From NCBI GenBank assembly GCA_029213005.1, contig JARGPI010000017.1:62001-126000 (forward strand): a DNA stretch of 64,000 nt. The letters are read 5' to 3'. How positions within the stretch are numbered: position 1 is the stretch's first letter; each line of letters begins with the position of its first letter. Below the pieces are notes generated by a model. It saw nothing but the letters and a program-made list of their open reading frames with translations. It was not told the DNA's origin and made no database searches. This DNA comes from Verrucomicrobiales bacterium (GTDB taxonomy: Bacteria; Verrucomicrobiota; Verrucomicrobiia; Verrucomicrobiales; DEV007). Positions 26,117 to 34,740 of this stretch are shown piece after piece. A program made the translations under genes and the position numbers.

Positions 26117-26716
26117 ATGTACCCATTTTCAGCGATAGCTTTCGATCTGGATAACACCTTGATTGACCGGGATGGGGCGTTTCGTCGGTTAATCTCCAGT
26201 TGGTTGGGGGAAGTAAATGAGAGTTTGATCGACGAGATCGTGAATCTCGATAACCACGGTCATAGTTCGCGTGAGGAGCTTTTTGCCGTACTTTCTAAAG
26301 AAATCGGGGCTGGGGCAGAGCTGTGGAATCGATTTAAAAGCGAGTTTCCCGGATACTTTGAACCTGACCCTGTTGTGACAGGAGTGCTGGAAGCGCTTCG
26401 TGACGACGGGATTGCTCTGGCTGTATTATCAAACGGGGGCGGTAAATTGCAGCGGGCCAAAATGCAGGCTGCGGGGATCGATTCGTTCTTTACTCCATCC
26501 AGAATATTGATTTCCGGTGAACTGGGTGTTGCCAAACCTGACGCGAGAGCTTTTCAACTGGTTTGTGAGCGTCTCGGTCGACCTGCGGGGGAAATTCTCT
26601 TTGTCGGGGATCACCCGGAGATTGATATCGCCGGCGCTGCAGCTTACGGAATGCAGACTTGCCTGATTACTCATCATCCCGGAGACTTGACCGAACTATG
26701 TGCCGCTACAACATGA
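26117..26716 (+). CDS. HAD-IA-type hydrolase, first gene of the STM401x-like operon
   Basis: 199 residues with all four HAD motifs: D10-L-D12 in AFDLDNTLID, Ser in AVLSNGG, Lys in GVAKPD, and the acidic pair in FVGDHPEIDIAGA. The helical cap is of subfamily IA. These enzymes dephosphorylate small phosphates or act as beta-phosphoglucomutases. It overlaps the next gene by 4 bases (ATGA), so it is part of that unit. As I recall the Salmonella STM4011-4015 locus, it has no HAD gene but has STM4014 and STM4011, absent here; the HAD enzyme may stand in for one step. Confidence 0.85.
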   Translation: MYPFSAIAFDLDNTLIDRDGAFRRLISSWLGEVNESLIDEIVNLDNHGHSSREELFAVLSKEIGAGAELWNRFKSEFPGYFEPDPVVTGVLEALRDDGIALAVLSNGGGKLQRAKMQAAGIDSFFTPSRILISGELGVAKPDARAFQLVCERLGRPAGEILFVGDHPEIDIAGAAAYGMQTCLITHHPGDLTELCAATT

Positions 26717-27507
26717 ACGAAATCGTGGGGCGGGCGGATATCGCTCTGTTGGTTTTCGATACCCTTCGCTTCGATGTGGCAGAAGCCGAGTTTTTAGCCG
26801 GTCGAACCCCTAACTTAGCGAAGGTTTTTCCGGAGGGTTGGGAAAAGCGGCACAGTCCGGGAAATTTTACCTACGCTGCACATCAGGCTTTTTTTGCGGG
26901 GTTTCTGCCGACACCATCGGATTCCGGCGCTTCCCGTGAGCGCCTCTTTGCCACCGATTTTGCGGGGAGCGAGACGACTAGTGATAACACAAAAGTATTT
27001 CCGGAATCCAACATCGTTGCAGGACTGAGGAATGCCGGTTACTACACAATCTGTATCGGTGGAGTCGGTTTTTTTAATCGGCAGACCGCCCTCAGTTGCG
27101 TATTGCCGGATTTGTTTGACGAGTCTCACTGGGAGGTTGCAACCGGGGTGACGGATCCGGATTCCACCCGGAACCAAATAGCAGTTGCTGCGGAACGACT
27201 CGCTGCGATCCCCCGGAGTAAGCCGGTGTTCTTCTACCTCAACATCAGTGCGATTCATCAGCCGAATCACTACTATATTGATGGTAAGCTCTCGGACGAT
27301 ATCGAAAGCCATGCTGCGGCCCTGCGATATGTCGACTCCTGCTTTCCGGAATTGGTTTCGCTTTTTCAAAACCGGAACGAGACCTTTTTGATAGCCTGTT
27401 CAGATCACGGAACCCTGTATGGGGAGAATGGGTTCACTGGTCACCGGATCAGTCACGAATCGGTTTATACGGTTCCATATCGGGAAGTTTTGCTACCCGC
27501 TCTTTAA
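26713..27507 (+). CDS. STM4013-family sulfatase/phosphatase-fold hydrolase
   Basis: 264 residues of the alkaline phosphatase superfamily. MNEIVGRADIALLVFDTLRFDV gives the N-terminal metal Asp (D in FDTLRFD), TPNLAKVF and FTYAAHQAFFAGFLPTP follow, and the second metal site is SDHGTLYGENGFTGHRI. The usual Cys/Ser-x-P-x-R sulfatase motif is replaced by YAAHQAFFAG, a hallmark of the family NCBI calls STM4013/SEN3800. Start ATG 26713 overlaps the HAD stop; the frame also has ATG 26698. Only 2 bases separate it from the radical SAM gene. Substrate unknown. The fold suggests a phosphate-, sulfate- or phosphonate-ester or phosphotransfer reaction. Confidence 0.85.
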   Translation: MNEIVGRADIALLVFDTLRFDVAEAEFLAGRTPNLAKVFPEGWEKRHSPGNFTYAAHQAFFAGFLPTPSDSGASRERLFATDFAGSETTSDNTKVFPESNIVAGLRNAGYYTICIGGVGFFNRQTALSCVLPDLFDESHWEVATGVTDPDSTRNQIAVAAERLAAIPRSKPVFFYLNISAIHQPNHYYIDGKLSDDIESHAAALRYVDSCFPELVSLFQNRNETFLIACSDHGTLYGENGFTGHRISHESVYTVPYREVLLPAL

Positions 27508-27509
27508 AT

Positions 27510-28847
27510 ATGCCAATCTCACTGAAAGATCGACTGCTGGATCAGCCTTATCAGGGGTATGCCTATGCGTATCCTCACAAGACCGCCTACCGGCATTTCG
27601 AAGCGCCAATCCCACTTCGTGATTTATGGAGTCGAGAGGATCAGAGGAGTTTGTATCTATATGTTCATCTTCCATTTTGTGAGATGCGCTGCGGGTTTTG
27701 TAATCTTTTTACAACCACTAATCCGAAGGGCGATTCGGTAGCGAGGTATCTCGATGCGGTTGATTTACAACTGGAGGCAACCGCTGAATCACTGGGGGAT
27801 GATTTCCGGTTTTCGAGAGGAGCGTTTGGGGGCGGAACGCCGAGCTTTCTCACTCTGGAGGAAATAGAGAGGCTTTTTTCCTCGATGGATCAACATCTGG
27901 GCAACCTGCCCGCGGGTATGCCATTATCATTCGAGTTGTCGCCGGGAACGGTGAGTGCTGAAAAGTTGGCTTATCTCAGGGAGAGAGGTGTCACGAGGTT
28001 TTCGATGGGGGTGCAGAGCTTTATTCGGGAGGAGACTAAAGCTTTGGGGCGACCCCAGTCCATTTCTGAAGTCCGCGAGGCGCTGGGGTTGATTCGCGAT
28101 GCCGGTGCCCCGGTGATGAATATCGATCTGATCTATGGAGCGGAAATCCAGACGATCGCTTCGTGGCGGGAATCGATCGTTGAAGCGTTGAAATATTCGC
28201 CAGAGGAAATTTATTTGTACCCGCTCTACGTGAGGCCTCTCACTGGTCTGGAGAAAATCGGTCGATCTCCGGCGGATCACCGCATCGATCTTTTCCGGGC
28301 AGGGAGGGATCTGTTGCGGGAGAAAGGATACGAGCAAATCTCAATGAGGCTTTTCCGGAAAATCGACTCCGTTCCCGAGGATGCTGCTATCGAGGGTCCG
28401 GTCTACTGCTGTCAGGAGGATGGTATGATAGGGATCGGTGCCGGGGCGAGATCCTACACCCGGGATGTCCATTACTGCACGGAGTACGCTGTCGGGAAAA
28501 GCGGAATCAATGAAATCATTGCCGAGTACAGTGACCGAACCCGGTTTGACCACAGTCATGCGATTTTCGGGTGCCATCTCACTGAAGAAGAGAGAAAACG
28601 TCGGTTCGTGATGAAATCACTACTCAGGATCGGCGGTTTGGTGTTAGCCGATTATGAGAAGCAGTTCGGGAGTGATGCGATCGCCGATTTCCCGGAGTTG
28701 TCGGATTTGATCGCGCTGAATCTCGGCATCCTTTCGCCCAGGATACTTCAACTCAACGACTCTGGGTTCGAGCGATCCGATACAATCGGGCCGTGGCTTT
28801 TCTCAACCTCGGTGACTTCGAAGATGGAGGACTACGAGTTAGTTTAA
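27510..28847 (+). CDS. STM4012-family radical SAM protein (HemN-like)
   Basis: 445 residues. The N-terminus PYQGYAYAYPHKTAYR and the cluster C57-EMR-C61-GF-C64 (HLPFCEMRCGFCNLFT) ligate a 4Fe-4S cluster for S-adenosylmethionine cleavage. GGGTPSFL, FELSPGT, RFSMGVQSF and NIDLIYG are as in HemN/HemW enzymes, and a C-terminal winged-helix part is present. It is not coproporphyrinogen oxidase: the sequence fits the STM4012 family, named by NCBI after a Salmonella gene of unknown reaction. It is the last gene of the HAD-STM4013-STM4012 operon. The partner radical SAM protein STM4011 is absent from the window. Confidence 0.88.
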   Translation: MPISLKDRLLDQPYQGYAYAYPHKTAYRHFEAPIPLRDLWSREDQRSLYLYVHLPFCEMRCGFCNLFTTTNPKGDSVARYLDAVDLQLEATAESLGDDFRFSRGAFGGGTPSFLTLEEIERLFSSMDQHLGNLPAGMPLSFELSPGTVSAEKLAYLRERGVTRFSMGVQSFIREETKALGRPQSISEVREALGLIRDAGAPVMNIDLIYGAEIQTIASWRESIVEALKYSPEEIYLYPLYVRPLTGLEKIGRSPADHRIDLFRAGRDLLREKGYEQISMRLFRKIDSVPEDAAIEGPVYCCQEDGMIGIGAGARSYTRDVHYCTEYAVGKSGINEIIAEYSDRTRFDHSHAIFGCHLTEEERKRRFVMKSLLRIGGLVLADYEKQFGSDAIADFPELSDLIALNLGILSPRILQLNDSGFERSDTIGPWLFSTSVTSKMEDYELV

Positions 28848-28923
28848 CATTGTACCGTGATTTAGCTTAAAACCGAAGTTGACTGGGTGGTTATTGCGAC
28901 TCAGTATCATTTGTTTGAGTTTA

Positions 28924-29253
28924 ATGACGGAATTGAGAGTAAAGACGCGGCGCGCTGCGAAGTTACTGACGGCTGATCTGAAGCACCCTCCCTCCACGGA
29001 AGAGCTTTGCGAAGCGGTTGGGCTCTCTGAATTTAAGCTTAAAAAGGGCTTTCGGGAGCATTTTGACACCTCGGTGGGTGCTTATTTGCGCTCAGCGAGG
29101 ATGGATAAGGCGGCTGAATTGTTGAGAGCTGAAAATGTCACCGTTGCTTCGGTTGCGCTCGAGCTGGGTTACTCCAATTCATCCCGGTTTGCCGAGGCCT
29201 TTCGGAAACACCACGGAAAGAACCCCAGCGAGGTTGCTGAACTCAATCTGTAA
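28924..29253 (+). CDS. Minimal AraC/PchR-type DNA-binding protein
   Basis: 109 residues from ATG 28924 (the frame opens at TTG 28879). It is almost only the double helix-turn-helix of AraC regulators: PSTEELCEAVGLSEFKLKKGFREHFDTSVGAYLRSARMDKA then VTVASVALELGYSNSSRFAEAFRKHHGKNPSEV. This C-terminal half looks most like PchR-type regulators of siderophore and TonB-receptor genes. The ligand-binding N-terminal domain normally present is missing, so it is either a natural stand-alone DNA-binding protein or a remnant. It lies 127 bases upstream of a TonB-dependent receptor gene on the same strand and probably controls it. Confidence 0.78.
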   Translation: MTELRVKTRRAAKLLTADLKHPPSTEELCEAVGLSEFKLKKGFREHFDTSVGAYLRSARMDKAAELLRAENVTVASVALELGYSNSSRFAEAFRKHHGKNPSEVAELNL

Positions 29254-29380
29254 AAAGTTATTATCCGGCTTCGCTAAATATCACACTCAGTGAAGGCAAG
29301 AAAAATAGTCCGAAATTAGTTTGAAATTTTCTGCGGCAAAGATTAGTGCAATAAGGAATGAGATTCAATCTCAAGAAGAA

Positions 29381-31849
29381 ATGAAAATACAAAGGGACCT
29401 TCGAAAGATCAAACAGGGAATGAGATTTTTAACAATCTTGTTCACTGTTGGAACCATTGGAGCATCGGCTTACGGGCAGGATGTTGAAGTTGAGGCTGCA
29501 GCTGTTGAAGCGGCTGCACCGGCGCCCGCGCCAGTCGAGCCAGAGCCAGCGAGTGTTCTTTCTGAAACGGTGGTTCAATCGAGCCCAAGTCCTGCCACAG
29601 CCTCCCGTCCGAGGGAGACGCCGGTTTACCGCAACGTCCAGCCACAGGTTCTGGTAGCACCTCAGGCTACGGTTGAAGTCGTTGACACGCTTGAGCCGCA
29701 GGTACCAGTCGCCAATGTGGTTGACCTTCCCGGTTCCGGTTACTTTGTGACCGCATCTGAGATTCGCGAACAGAACTACGTGAACCCGAACCGGGTCCTG
29801 GCCCGCGTCCCCGGGGTATATACCCGTGAAGAAGGTGGTTCCGGAATTTTCCCGAATATCTCAATCCGTGGTGCTGACGGTACCCGGAGTGAAAAAGTAA
29901 CGGTAATGGAGGATGGTGTTTTGACCGCGCCGGCCACTTATTCCGCTCCCTCTGCCTACTACTCTCCAAATATCGCCCGGATGGCGGGTGTTGAGATTTT
30001 GAAAGGATCCAGCCAGGTTCGTTTTGGTCCACACACGACCGGCGGAGTAATTAACTACCTTTCAACACCGATTCCGGAGCACGAGCAATTTTATATGCGT
30101 GGGACGATCGGAACGGACACGACCCGCCAGTTTCACACTCACTATGGAGATACCCTCGAAGGTGCCTATGGTAAATTTGGATACCTTGCGGAGTTGCACT
30201 ACAAAGATTCCGACGGTTTCCGTGATATCGATGGCGGTCTCACCGTTCCAGGGAATGGAGATACCGGCTACAAGAATACCGATCCCATGATTAAGCTGTC
30301 CTGGGAACCCAATTCGATTCGGGATCAGCGCTTTGAGTTCAAATATGGAGCTTCAAAACTGGATGCCGACGAAACCTACCTCGGTCTGACGGAAGCCGAT
30401 GCCCGGGCCAATCCCTACCGCCGCTATGCCGGATCGTTTGCGGATAACATCGATGCAGAACATCACCGCACCTACCTGAAGCATCAGATCGAAATTAATG
30501 AAAATCTGTCGGTTGAGACAATGGGCTACTACAACAATTTCTATCGTGACTGGTTCAAAATCCGTCAGGTGAATGGTAACTCTCTACATAATGTGCTGGC
30601 CGACCCCAATGGAAATGCTGCAGATTTCGCAACACTGACCGGTCAGGCCGGAGGCAACCTCGGGTATCGTCACAATGCCCGTGAGTATGAAGCTTACGGC
30701 TTTCAGGTTGAAGCGAGCTACCTCGTTGAAACTGAGATGGCAGACCATAATTTCACGATCGGTGGTCGGAGACATAAAGATTCGATTCGCCGCTATCAGG
30801 AGAACACCAACATCATCACCGCGATCGGCGCGGCTCCGGTATTTCTTGATCAGGGACCGGGCACTGGCGGAAATCGCTATCAGGAAACTTATGCGACATC
30901 AGTCTGGATTCAGGATGCGGTTGACTTCGGTCGTTTGACTTTGACTCCCGGTGTTCGCTACGAGCATCTTGATCAAAGATATATCGATTACCAAAACGAC
31001 GCGACCAATACACCGACTGCTTCCGGTCGCGGTTCTACCGGTATCGCGACTCCCGGGATCGGAGTTCACTATGAAATCGATGAGCACGATTCGGTTTATG
31101 GTGGTGTTTATCGTGGGGTTTCCGCTCCGGGGCCTCGCTCGCATATCGCCAGCGAAGTTGATTGGGAGAAGAGTATTGGTTACGAAGTTGGTTTCCGTCA
31201 CACCAGTGGCAATTTCAATGCTGAACTTGGTGGTTTCTATACTGACTTCGAGCAGCTTATCGGCCAGTCCGCCGGTCTGGGGCAAAATGCAGGTGGTGCG
31301 TTGTCCAATGCAGGTGAAGCGGAAGTGTATGGTGTCGAGTTCCTCGCGACTTATGATCCGTTCCAGGATCGCCGCGTCAGAATGCCTCTCTTTGTTTCGA
31401 CAACCTGGACTTCAGCGACCCTTACGGGTGATCAATTGAAAGCCGGTGGTGGCGAAGATATCTATGGAGACGGCGATGGCGGTCCCGGTATCCTCAACGC
31501 CGAATTGCCCTACATTCCCGAGTGGAAACTCGCGATGGGTATCGGATTGGAAACTGACAACTGGGGTGTCGATTTGAATGCGACTTATCTTTCCGAGACT
31601 TTCGGTACCGCGTTGAATTCGTCCGTTCCCGTGACCAGTTCCCGTCAGGGATATATTGATGGCGGCTTTATCGTCGATCTTTCGACCTACTATGCGATCA
31701 CGCCGAGGATCAATATGATCGGTGGAATTCATAACCTCTTCGATAACGAAATGGTTACGTCCCGTGTTCCCGAGGGACCACGAAATGGCGCGCCTCGTCA
31801 GGGCTTCGTCGGGTTTGAAATCCTCTGGGAACCTTCCGTGGAAGAATAA
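29381..31849 (+). CDS. TonB-dependent outer-membrane receptor (FecA/iron-type)
   Basis: 822 residues from ATG 29381 (the frame opens at TTG 29321, and ATG 29420 is a third option). A signal peptide ends near SAYG-QD, followed by an Ala/Pro/Glu-rich linker that may be disordered. The plug domain follows (VTASEIREQNYVNPNRVLARVPGVYTREE, PNISIRGADG, VEILKGSSQVRFGPHTTGGVINY) and a 22-strand barrel ending FVGFEILWEPSVEE. The plug resembles Fe(III)-dicitrate and other iron receptors. It sits just upstream of a complete TonB energising operon (51-base gap), so it is probably its main client. No Fur box was recognised. Confidence 0.9.
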   Translation: MKIQRDLRKIKQGMRFLTILFTVGTIGASAYGQDVEVEAAAVEAAAPAPAPVEPEPASVLSETVVQSSPSPATASRPRETPVYRNVQPQVLVAPQATVEVVDTLEPQVPVANVVDLPGSGYFVTASEIREQNYVNPNRVLARVPGVYTREEGGSGIFPNISIRGADGTRSEKVTVMEDGVLTAPATYSAPSAYYSPNIARMAGVEILKGSSQVRFGPHTTGGVINYLSTPIPEHEQFYMRGTIGTDTTRQFHTHYGDTLEGAYGKFGYLAELHYKDSDGFRDIDGGLTVPGNGDTGYKNTDPMIKLSWEPNSIRDQRFEFKYGASKLDADETYLGLTEADARANPYRRYAGSFADNIDAEHHRTYLKHQIEINENLSVETMGYYNNFYRDWFKIRQVNGNSLHNVLADPNGNAADFATLTGQAGGNLGYRHNAREYEAYGFQVEASYLVETEMADHNFTIGGRRHKDSIRRYQENTNIITAIGAAPVFLDQGPGTGGNRYQETYATSVWIQDAVDFGRLTLTPGVRYEHLDQRYIDYQNDATNTPTASGRGSTGIATPGIGVHYEIDEHDSVYGGVYRGVSAPGPRSHIASEVDWEKSIGYEVGFRHTSGNFNAELGGFYTDFEQLIGQSAGLGQNAGGALSNAGEAEVYGVEFLATYDPFQDRRVRMPLFVSTTWTSATLTGDQLKAGGGEDIYGDGDGGPGILNAELPYIPEWKLAMGIGLETDNWGVDLNATYLSETFGTALNSSVPVTSSRQGYIDGGFIVDLSTYYAITPRINMIGGIHNLFDNEMVTSRVPEGPRNGAPRQGFVGFEILWEPSVEE

Positions 31850-31900
31850 CGTCTCTGGTTTTTCCCTGAGGTTCGTTTCAGGAGTTACTCAATTTATCCA

Positions 31901-32671
31901 ATGCTCCGTTATCTGTTTCCCATTTGTGTCACTTTAGGAATCGCCTCGTCTCAGGACGTGGCGGTTTCGCCTTCTGATGGACCCGGTGTGGCCCGTGAGA
32001 AGGTGGCGCAGTGGGTTTCCGCAAAGAAGGCCGCCTCGCAGGAGGAAGCTCAGTGGAATCAGGAAAAACAGATGCTGACCGATCTGATCGCGCTTCGTGA
32101 TCGTGAGAGCGAGCAGATGGCGGAAGTGATCGAGCTGGCGCAGGAGCGCGTCGCCGATATCGAGAAAAAAAGTGCGGATCTCAAGGGCGAAGAGCAGAAA
32201 CGTCAGGCATGGCGGGGGCAATTCGAGAAGCGGGTCACATCACTCGAAGATTCTCTGATCGCACAGTTGCCCTATTTGCCGGAGCCGGTAAAAAACAAGG
32301 TTTACGATGCGATCGAGCGGCTCGAAGACCGCGAGGATGGCGGCGATTTGCAGGGCCGTTTTCGCGATGTTCTTGCGATTTTGAATGAGGTGATTGCTTT
32401 CAACAGCCAGATCCACACGCTGCCGGAGATCCATGAGATCGATGGTCAGAAACTTGAAGTCGATGTGATGTACCTGGGTATGAAACAAGCCTGGTATGTT
32501 GATAAAACCAATCGAAAAGCGGCCATCGGCCTCCCCGGCAAGAACGGTTGGGTCTGGAAAGAGGATCCCGCGATCGCCGGAAAAGTGCGGAGCGCAATCG
32601 ATATCCAGATGAAAAAGGAAGCGCCCGCTTTTGTGAAATTACCACTCACCGGAAATGGAGGTGGCAAATGA
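31901..32671 (+). CDS. DUF3450 periplasmic coiled-coil protein of a TonB2-type system
   Basis: 256 residues with signal peptide (cut near ASS) and a long coiled coil (about 35-135) rich in Glu, Lys and Gln, then a globular end with VDVMYLGMKQAWYVDKTNRKAAIG, the DUF3450 mark. In Vibrio, Shewanella and relatives DUF3450 genes sit directly before ttpC-exbB2-exbD2-tonB2, the same order as here, so it is inferred to be an accessory of the TonB complex. Its stop overlaps the ATG of the next gene by 4 bases. Confidence 0.85.
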   Translation: MLRYLFPICVTLGIASSQDVAVSPSDGPGVAREKVAQWVSAKKAASQEEAQWNQEKQMLTDLIALRDRESEQMAEVIELAQERVADIEKKSADLKGEEQKRQAWRGQFEKRVTSLEDSLIAQLPYLPEPVKNKVYDAIERLEDREDGGDLQGRFRDVLAILNEVIAFNSQIHTLPEIHEIDGQKLEVDVMYLGMKQAWYVDKTNRKAAIGLPGKNGWVWKEDPAIAGKVRSAIDIQMKKEAPAFVKLPLTGNGGGK

Positions 32672-34074
32672 GATGGCTGATTCTTTTGGTTCTGTCTCTG
32701 AGCTTCGCAGCCTCAGCTCAGGAGGCTACCCAGCAGGATGTCGCCTACCGGAATGCTGTCGAGTCGATTGATAAAGATCTGAAGCTTGAGTTGAAGAAGC
32801 TCGCAGATCTCCGGAAAAAGATTGCTTCGGAAAAACCCGAGCTGGCCCGGAAAGCTCACGAATCGGCGCTGGTGCTACGGCAGAAAAAGCGTCAGTACGA
32901 GGTCGCAAAAGCCACTCAGGCCTCGGTGGATCATGAATTGGAAAAGCGCGACAGCCAGCTGAAGCTGTGGCGTGACGAGCGGCTCTATCTCGACGGGATG
33001 CTTGCCGAATTCCGCAAAAATTTCCGGGGAGCGATTCCGCTCCCCGAAGCCTCATCGATGGATGACGCGTTTAAAAACGCAGGCCGCGACGGCGACGCCG
33101 GAACTGCCGCAAGCCTCGAGCTGGTTGAAAAAATGACGGCTCAGATCAGCGAACTCGGCTCGGTTCGCTCCATCGAAGGGAACGCGCTTGGCGAAGATGG
33201 CGTCATGATTGATGGAAAATTTGCGGTGGCTGGTCCGATTTCGTGGTTTGCATCGGAAAACGGCGCGGTTTCCGGCTTGGTTACCGAGACCTCCAGTTTG
33301 CAGTCGTCCGTGGTTTCCGGAACCGCAAATTCAGATGCTATCCAGTCGCTTCTCGCCGGAAATGATGCAGAAGTTCCCTTCGATCCCACGCTGGGGAACG
33401 CCATCGCTATGGAGGAGGTCGAGGGTGACCTTTTCAGCTACATCAAAAAGGGTGGCTTCTGGATTTATCCGATTTTGACCCTCGCAGTGATTGCCTTGAT
33501 CGCCGGAATTTTCAAATGGATTCAACTCGCCAATGTCCGGGCGATCAAGCCCCGGGTGATTCAGGATGTGATCGACGCGACGAATCGCGGAGATCAGGCT
33601 GCGGCGGCACTTGCCGTGGCGAAAGTGAATCACCCCGCGAAGGCGATTCTCGAAAGAGGGATTGAAGTGGCTGGTGAGCCGATCGATGACGTGGAGGAGT
33701 CGCTTTACGAAAAATATCTCGAAGCACAGCCGCGTCTGCAACGTGGTCTGGCCCTGATTGCGATCGCTTCGGCGACGTCACCGCTGCTCGGTCTGCTCGG
33801 AACCGTGACGGGGATGATCAAGACCTTCAATCAAATTACAATTTTTGGAACCGGAGACGCCCGTTCGCTCTCCGGCGGGATTTCCGAGGCACTGATCACA
33901 ACCGCTTTCGGTCTGATCGTGGCTATTCCCGCTCTCATTTTGCACGCCTTGCTTTCCCGGAAAATCCAGGGAATCCGCGCGACGATGGAAATGGTCAGCC
34001 TCGCTTTTATCAACGGACTGAAGCGCGACGAAAAGAAACCCGCAGCACCTGAATTGGCTGTAGCCGATGAGTAA
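32668..34074 (+). CDS. TtpC-like MotA/TolQ/ExbB proton channel protein with periplasmic coiled coil
   Basis: 468 residues. Start ATG 32668 gives a signal peptide MRWLILLVLSLSFAASAQ; the longer reading upstream is an overlap with DUF3450. Residues 20-250 are a periplasmic domain with coiled coil (IDKDLKLELKKLADLRKK), the rest an ExbB/TolQ membrane part: GGFWIYPILTLAVIALIAGIFKW, then LALIAIASATSPLLGLLGTVTGMIKTFNQI and ISEALITTAFGLIVAIPALILH. This architecture matches TtpC of the Vibrio TonB2 system, which is needed beside ExbB for energy transfer. It overlaps the next gene by 8 bases. Confidence 0.88.
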   Translation: MRWLILLVLSLSFAASAQEATQQDVAYRNAVESIDKDLKLELKKLADLRKKIASEKPELARKAHESALVLRQKKRQYEVAKATQASVDHELEKRDSQLKLWRDERLYLDGMLAEFRKNFRGAIPLPEASSMDDAFKNAGRDGDAGTAASLELVEKMTAQISELGSVRSIEGNALGEDGVMIDGKFAVAGPISWFASENGAVSGLVTETSSLQSSVVSGTANSDAIQSLLAGNDAEVPFDPTLGNAIAMEEVEGDLFSYIKKGGFWIYPILTLAVIALIAGIFKWIQLANVRAIKPRVIQDVIDATNRGDQAAAALAVAKVNHPAKAILERGIEVAGEPIDDVEESLYEKYLEAQPRLQRGLALIAIASATSPLLGLLGTVTGMIKTFNQITIFGTGDARSLSGGISEALITTAFGLIVAIPALILHALLSRKIQGIRATMEMVSLAFINGLKRDEKKPAAPELAVADE

Positions 34075-34651
34075 TACCGGAATCATTCAACGATTTTTCA
34101 GCGAACTTCAGGCCATCTCCAACGAAGGTGGCTGGGTCTTCTGGGCCCTGATTGTCCTCGCTTTTCTGATCGCATTTTCCATGCTCACGATTTGGAGCGC
34201 GATGAGTTGGGGCGAAACCCGGGTGCTCTCCGGCCAGCAGTGGCGGAGGCTCTTCGGAAACTGGGAAAAGGAAAAACTCCTTGTCGATAAAATTCGCGCC
34301 GAGCTCGGCGAAACCAAAAACCGCGGGATGGAGGAAATCGAGCAGTCCCTGTTTTCCAAAGCCCGTCGCCGGATCCCTTTTGCTTTTGTTCTGATCGGCA
34401 CGGCACCTCTTGTCGGTTTGTTGGGGACTGTGTCGGGGATGATGAGCACCTTCCACGGAATGGCTGCATCGACTGCCAATGCACCGATCGAAACCATTTC
34501 TCGCGGGATATCGGAAGCCTTGATCACCACTCAGACCGGTCTGATCATCGGAGTTCCATCCTTTGTTGTGTGTACCTTTTTAAAAAGCCGGTTGAATCAG
34601 TGTGAACTGACCTTTCAGAGAATCGAAGCGGAGGTGTTAAAAGGGATATGA
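34067..34651 (+). CDS. exbB: ExbB-type proton channel protein
   Basis: 194 residues, three membrane helices. The MotA/TolQ/ExbB core is clear: GWVFWALIVLAFLIAFSMLTIW, RIPFAFVLIGTAPLVGLLGTVSGMMSTFHGM, SRGISEALITTQTGLIIGVPSF. It is the second, short ExbB protein of the locus and with ExbD makes the proton channel that drives TonB. It starts inside the end of the TtpC-like gene. Between it and exbD lie 89 bases holding the phased repeat copy C, the only break in an otherwise overlapping operon. Confidence 0.9.
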   Translation: MSNTGIIQRFFSELQAISNEGGWVFWALIVLAFLIAFSMLTIWSAMSWGETRVLSGQQWRRLFGNWEKEKLLVDKIRAELGETKNRGMEEIEQSLFSKARRRIPFAFVLIGTAPLVGLLGTVSGMMSTFHGMAASTANAPIETISRGISEALITTQTGLIIGVPSFVVCTFLKSRLNQCELTFQRIEAEVLKGI

Positions 34652-34660
34652 AAACTACCG

Positions 34661-34696
34661 ATTGTACCCTGTACCGTTTCAGACTGTACCCTGTAC
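34661..34696. repeat. Phased GTACCCTGTAC element, copy C (direct pair)
   Basis: ATTGTACCCTGTAC (34661-34674) and ACTGTACCCTGTAC (34683-34696) are direct copies 22 bp apart with spacer cgtttcag. Unlike copies A and B, both units point the same way. It lies between exbB and exbD in an otherwise tight operon. Confidence 0.88.
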
Positions 34697-34740
34697 AGTC
34701 CGTAGCGGTGGCTTCTTTAACCCATTCTTAAATCCGAAAA

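Noticed and set aside
29254..29380. Fur box in front of the TonB-dependent receptor
   Set aside because: No 19-bp GATAATGATAATCATTATC-like match was found by eye.
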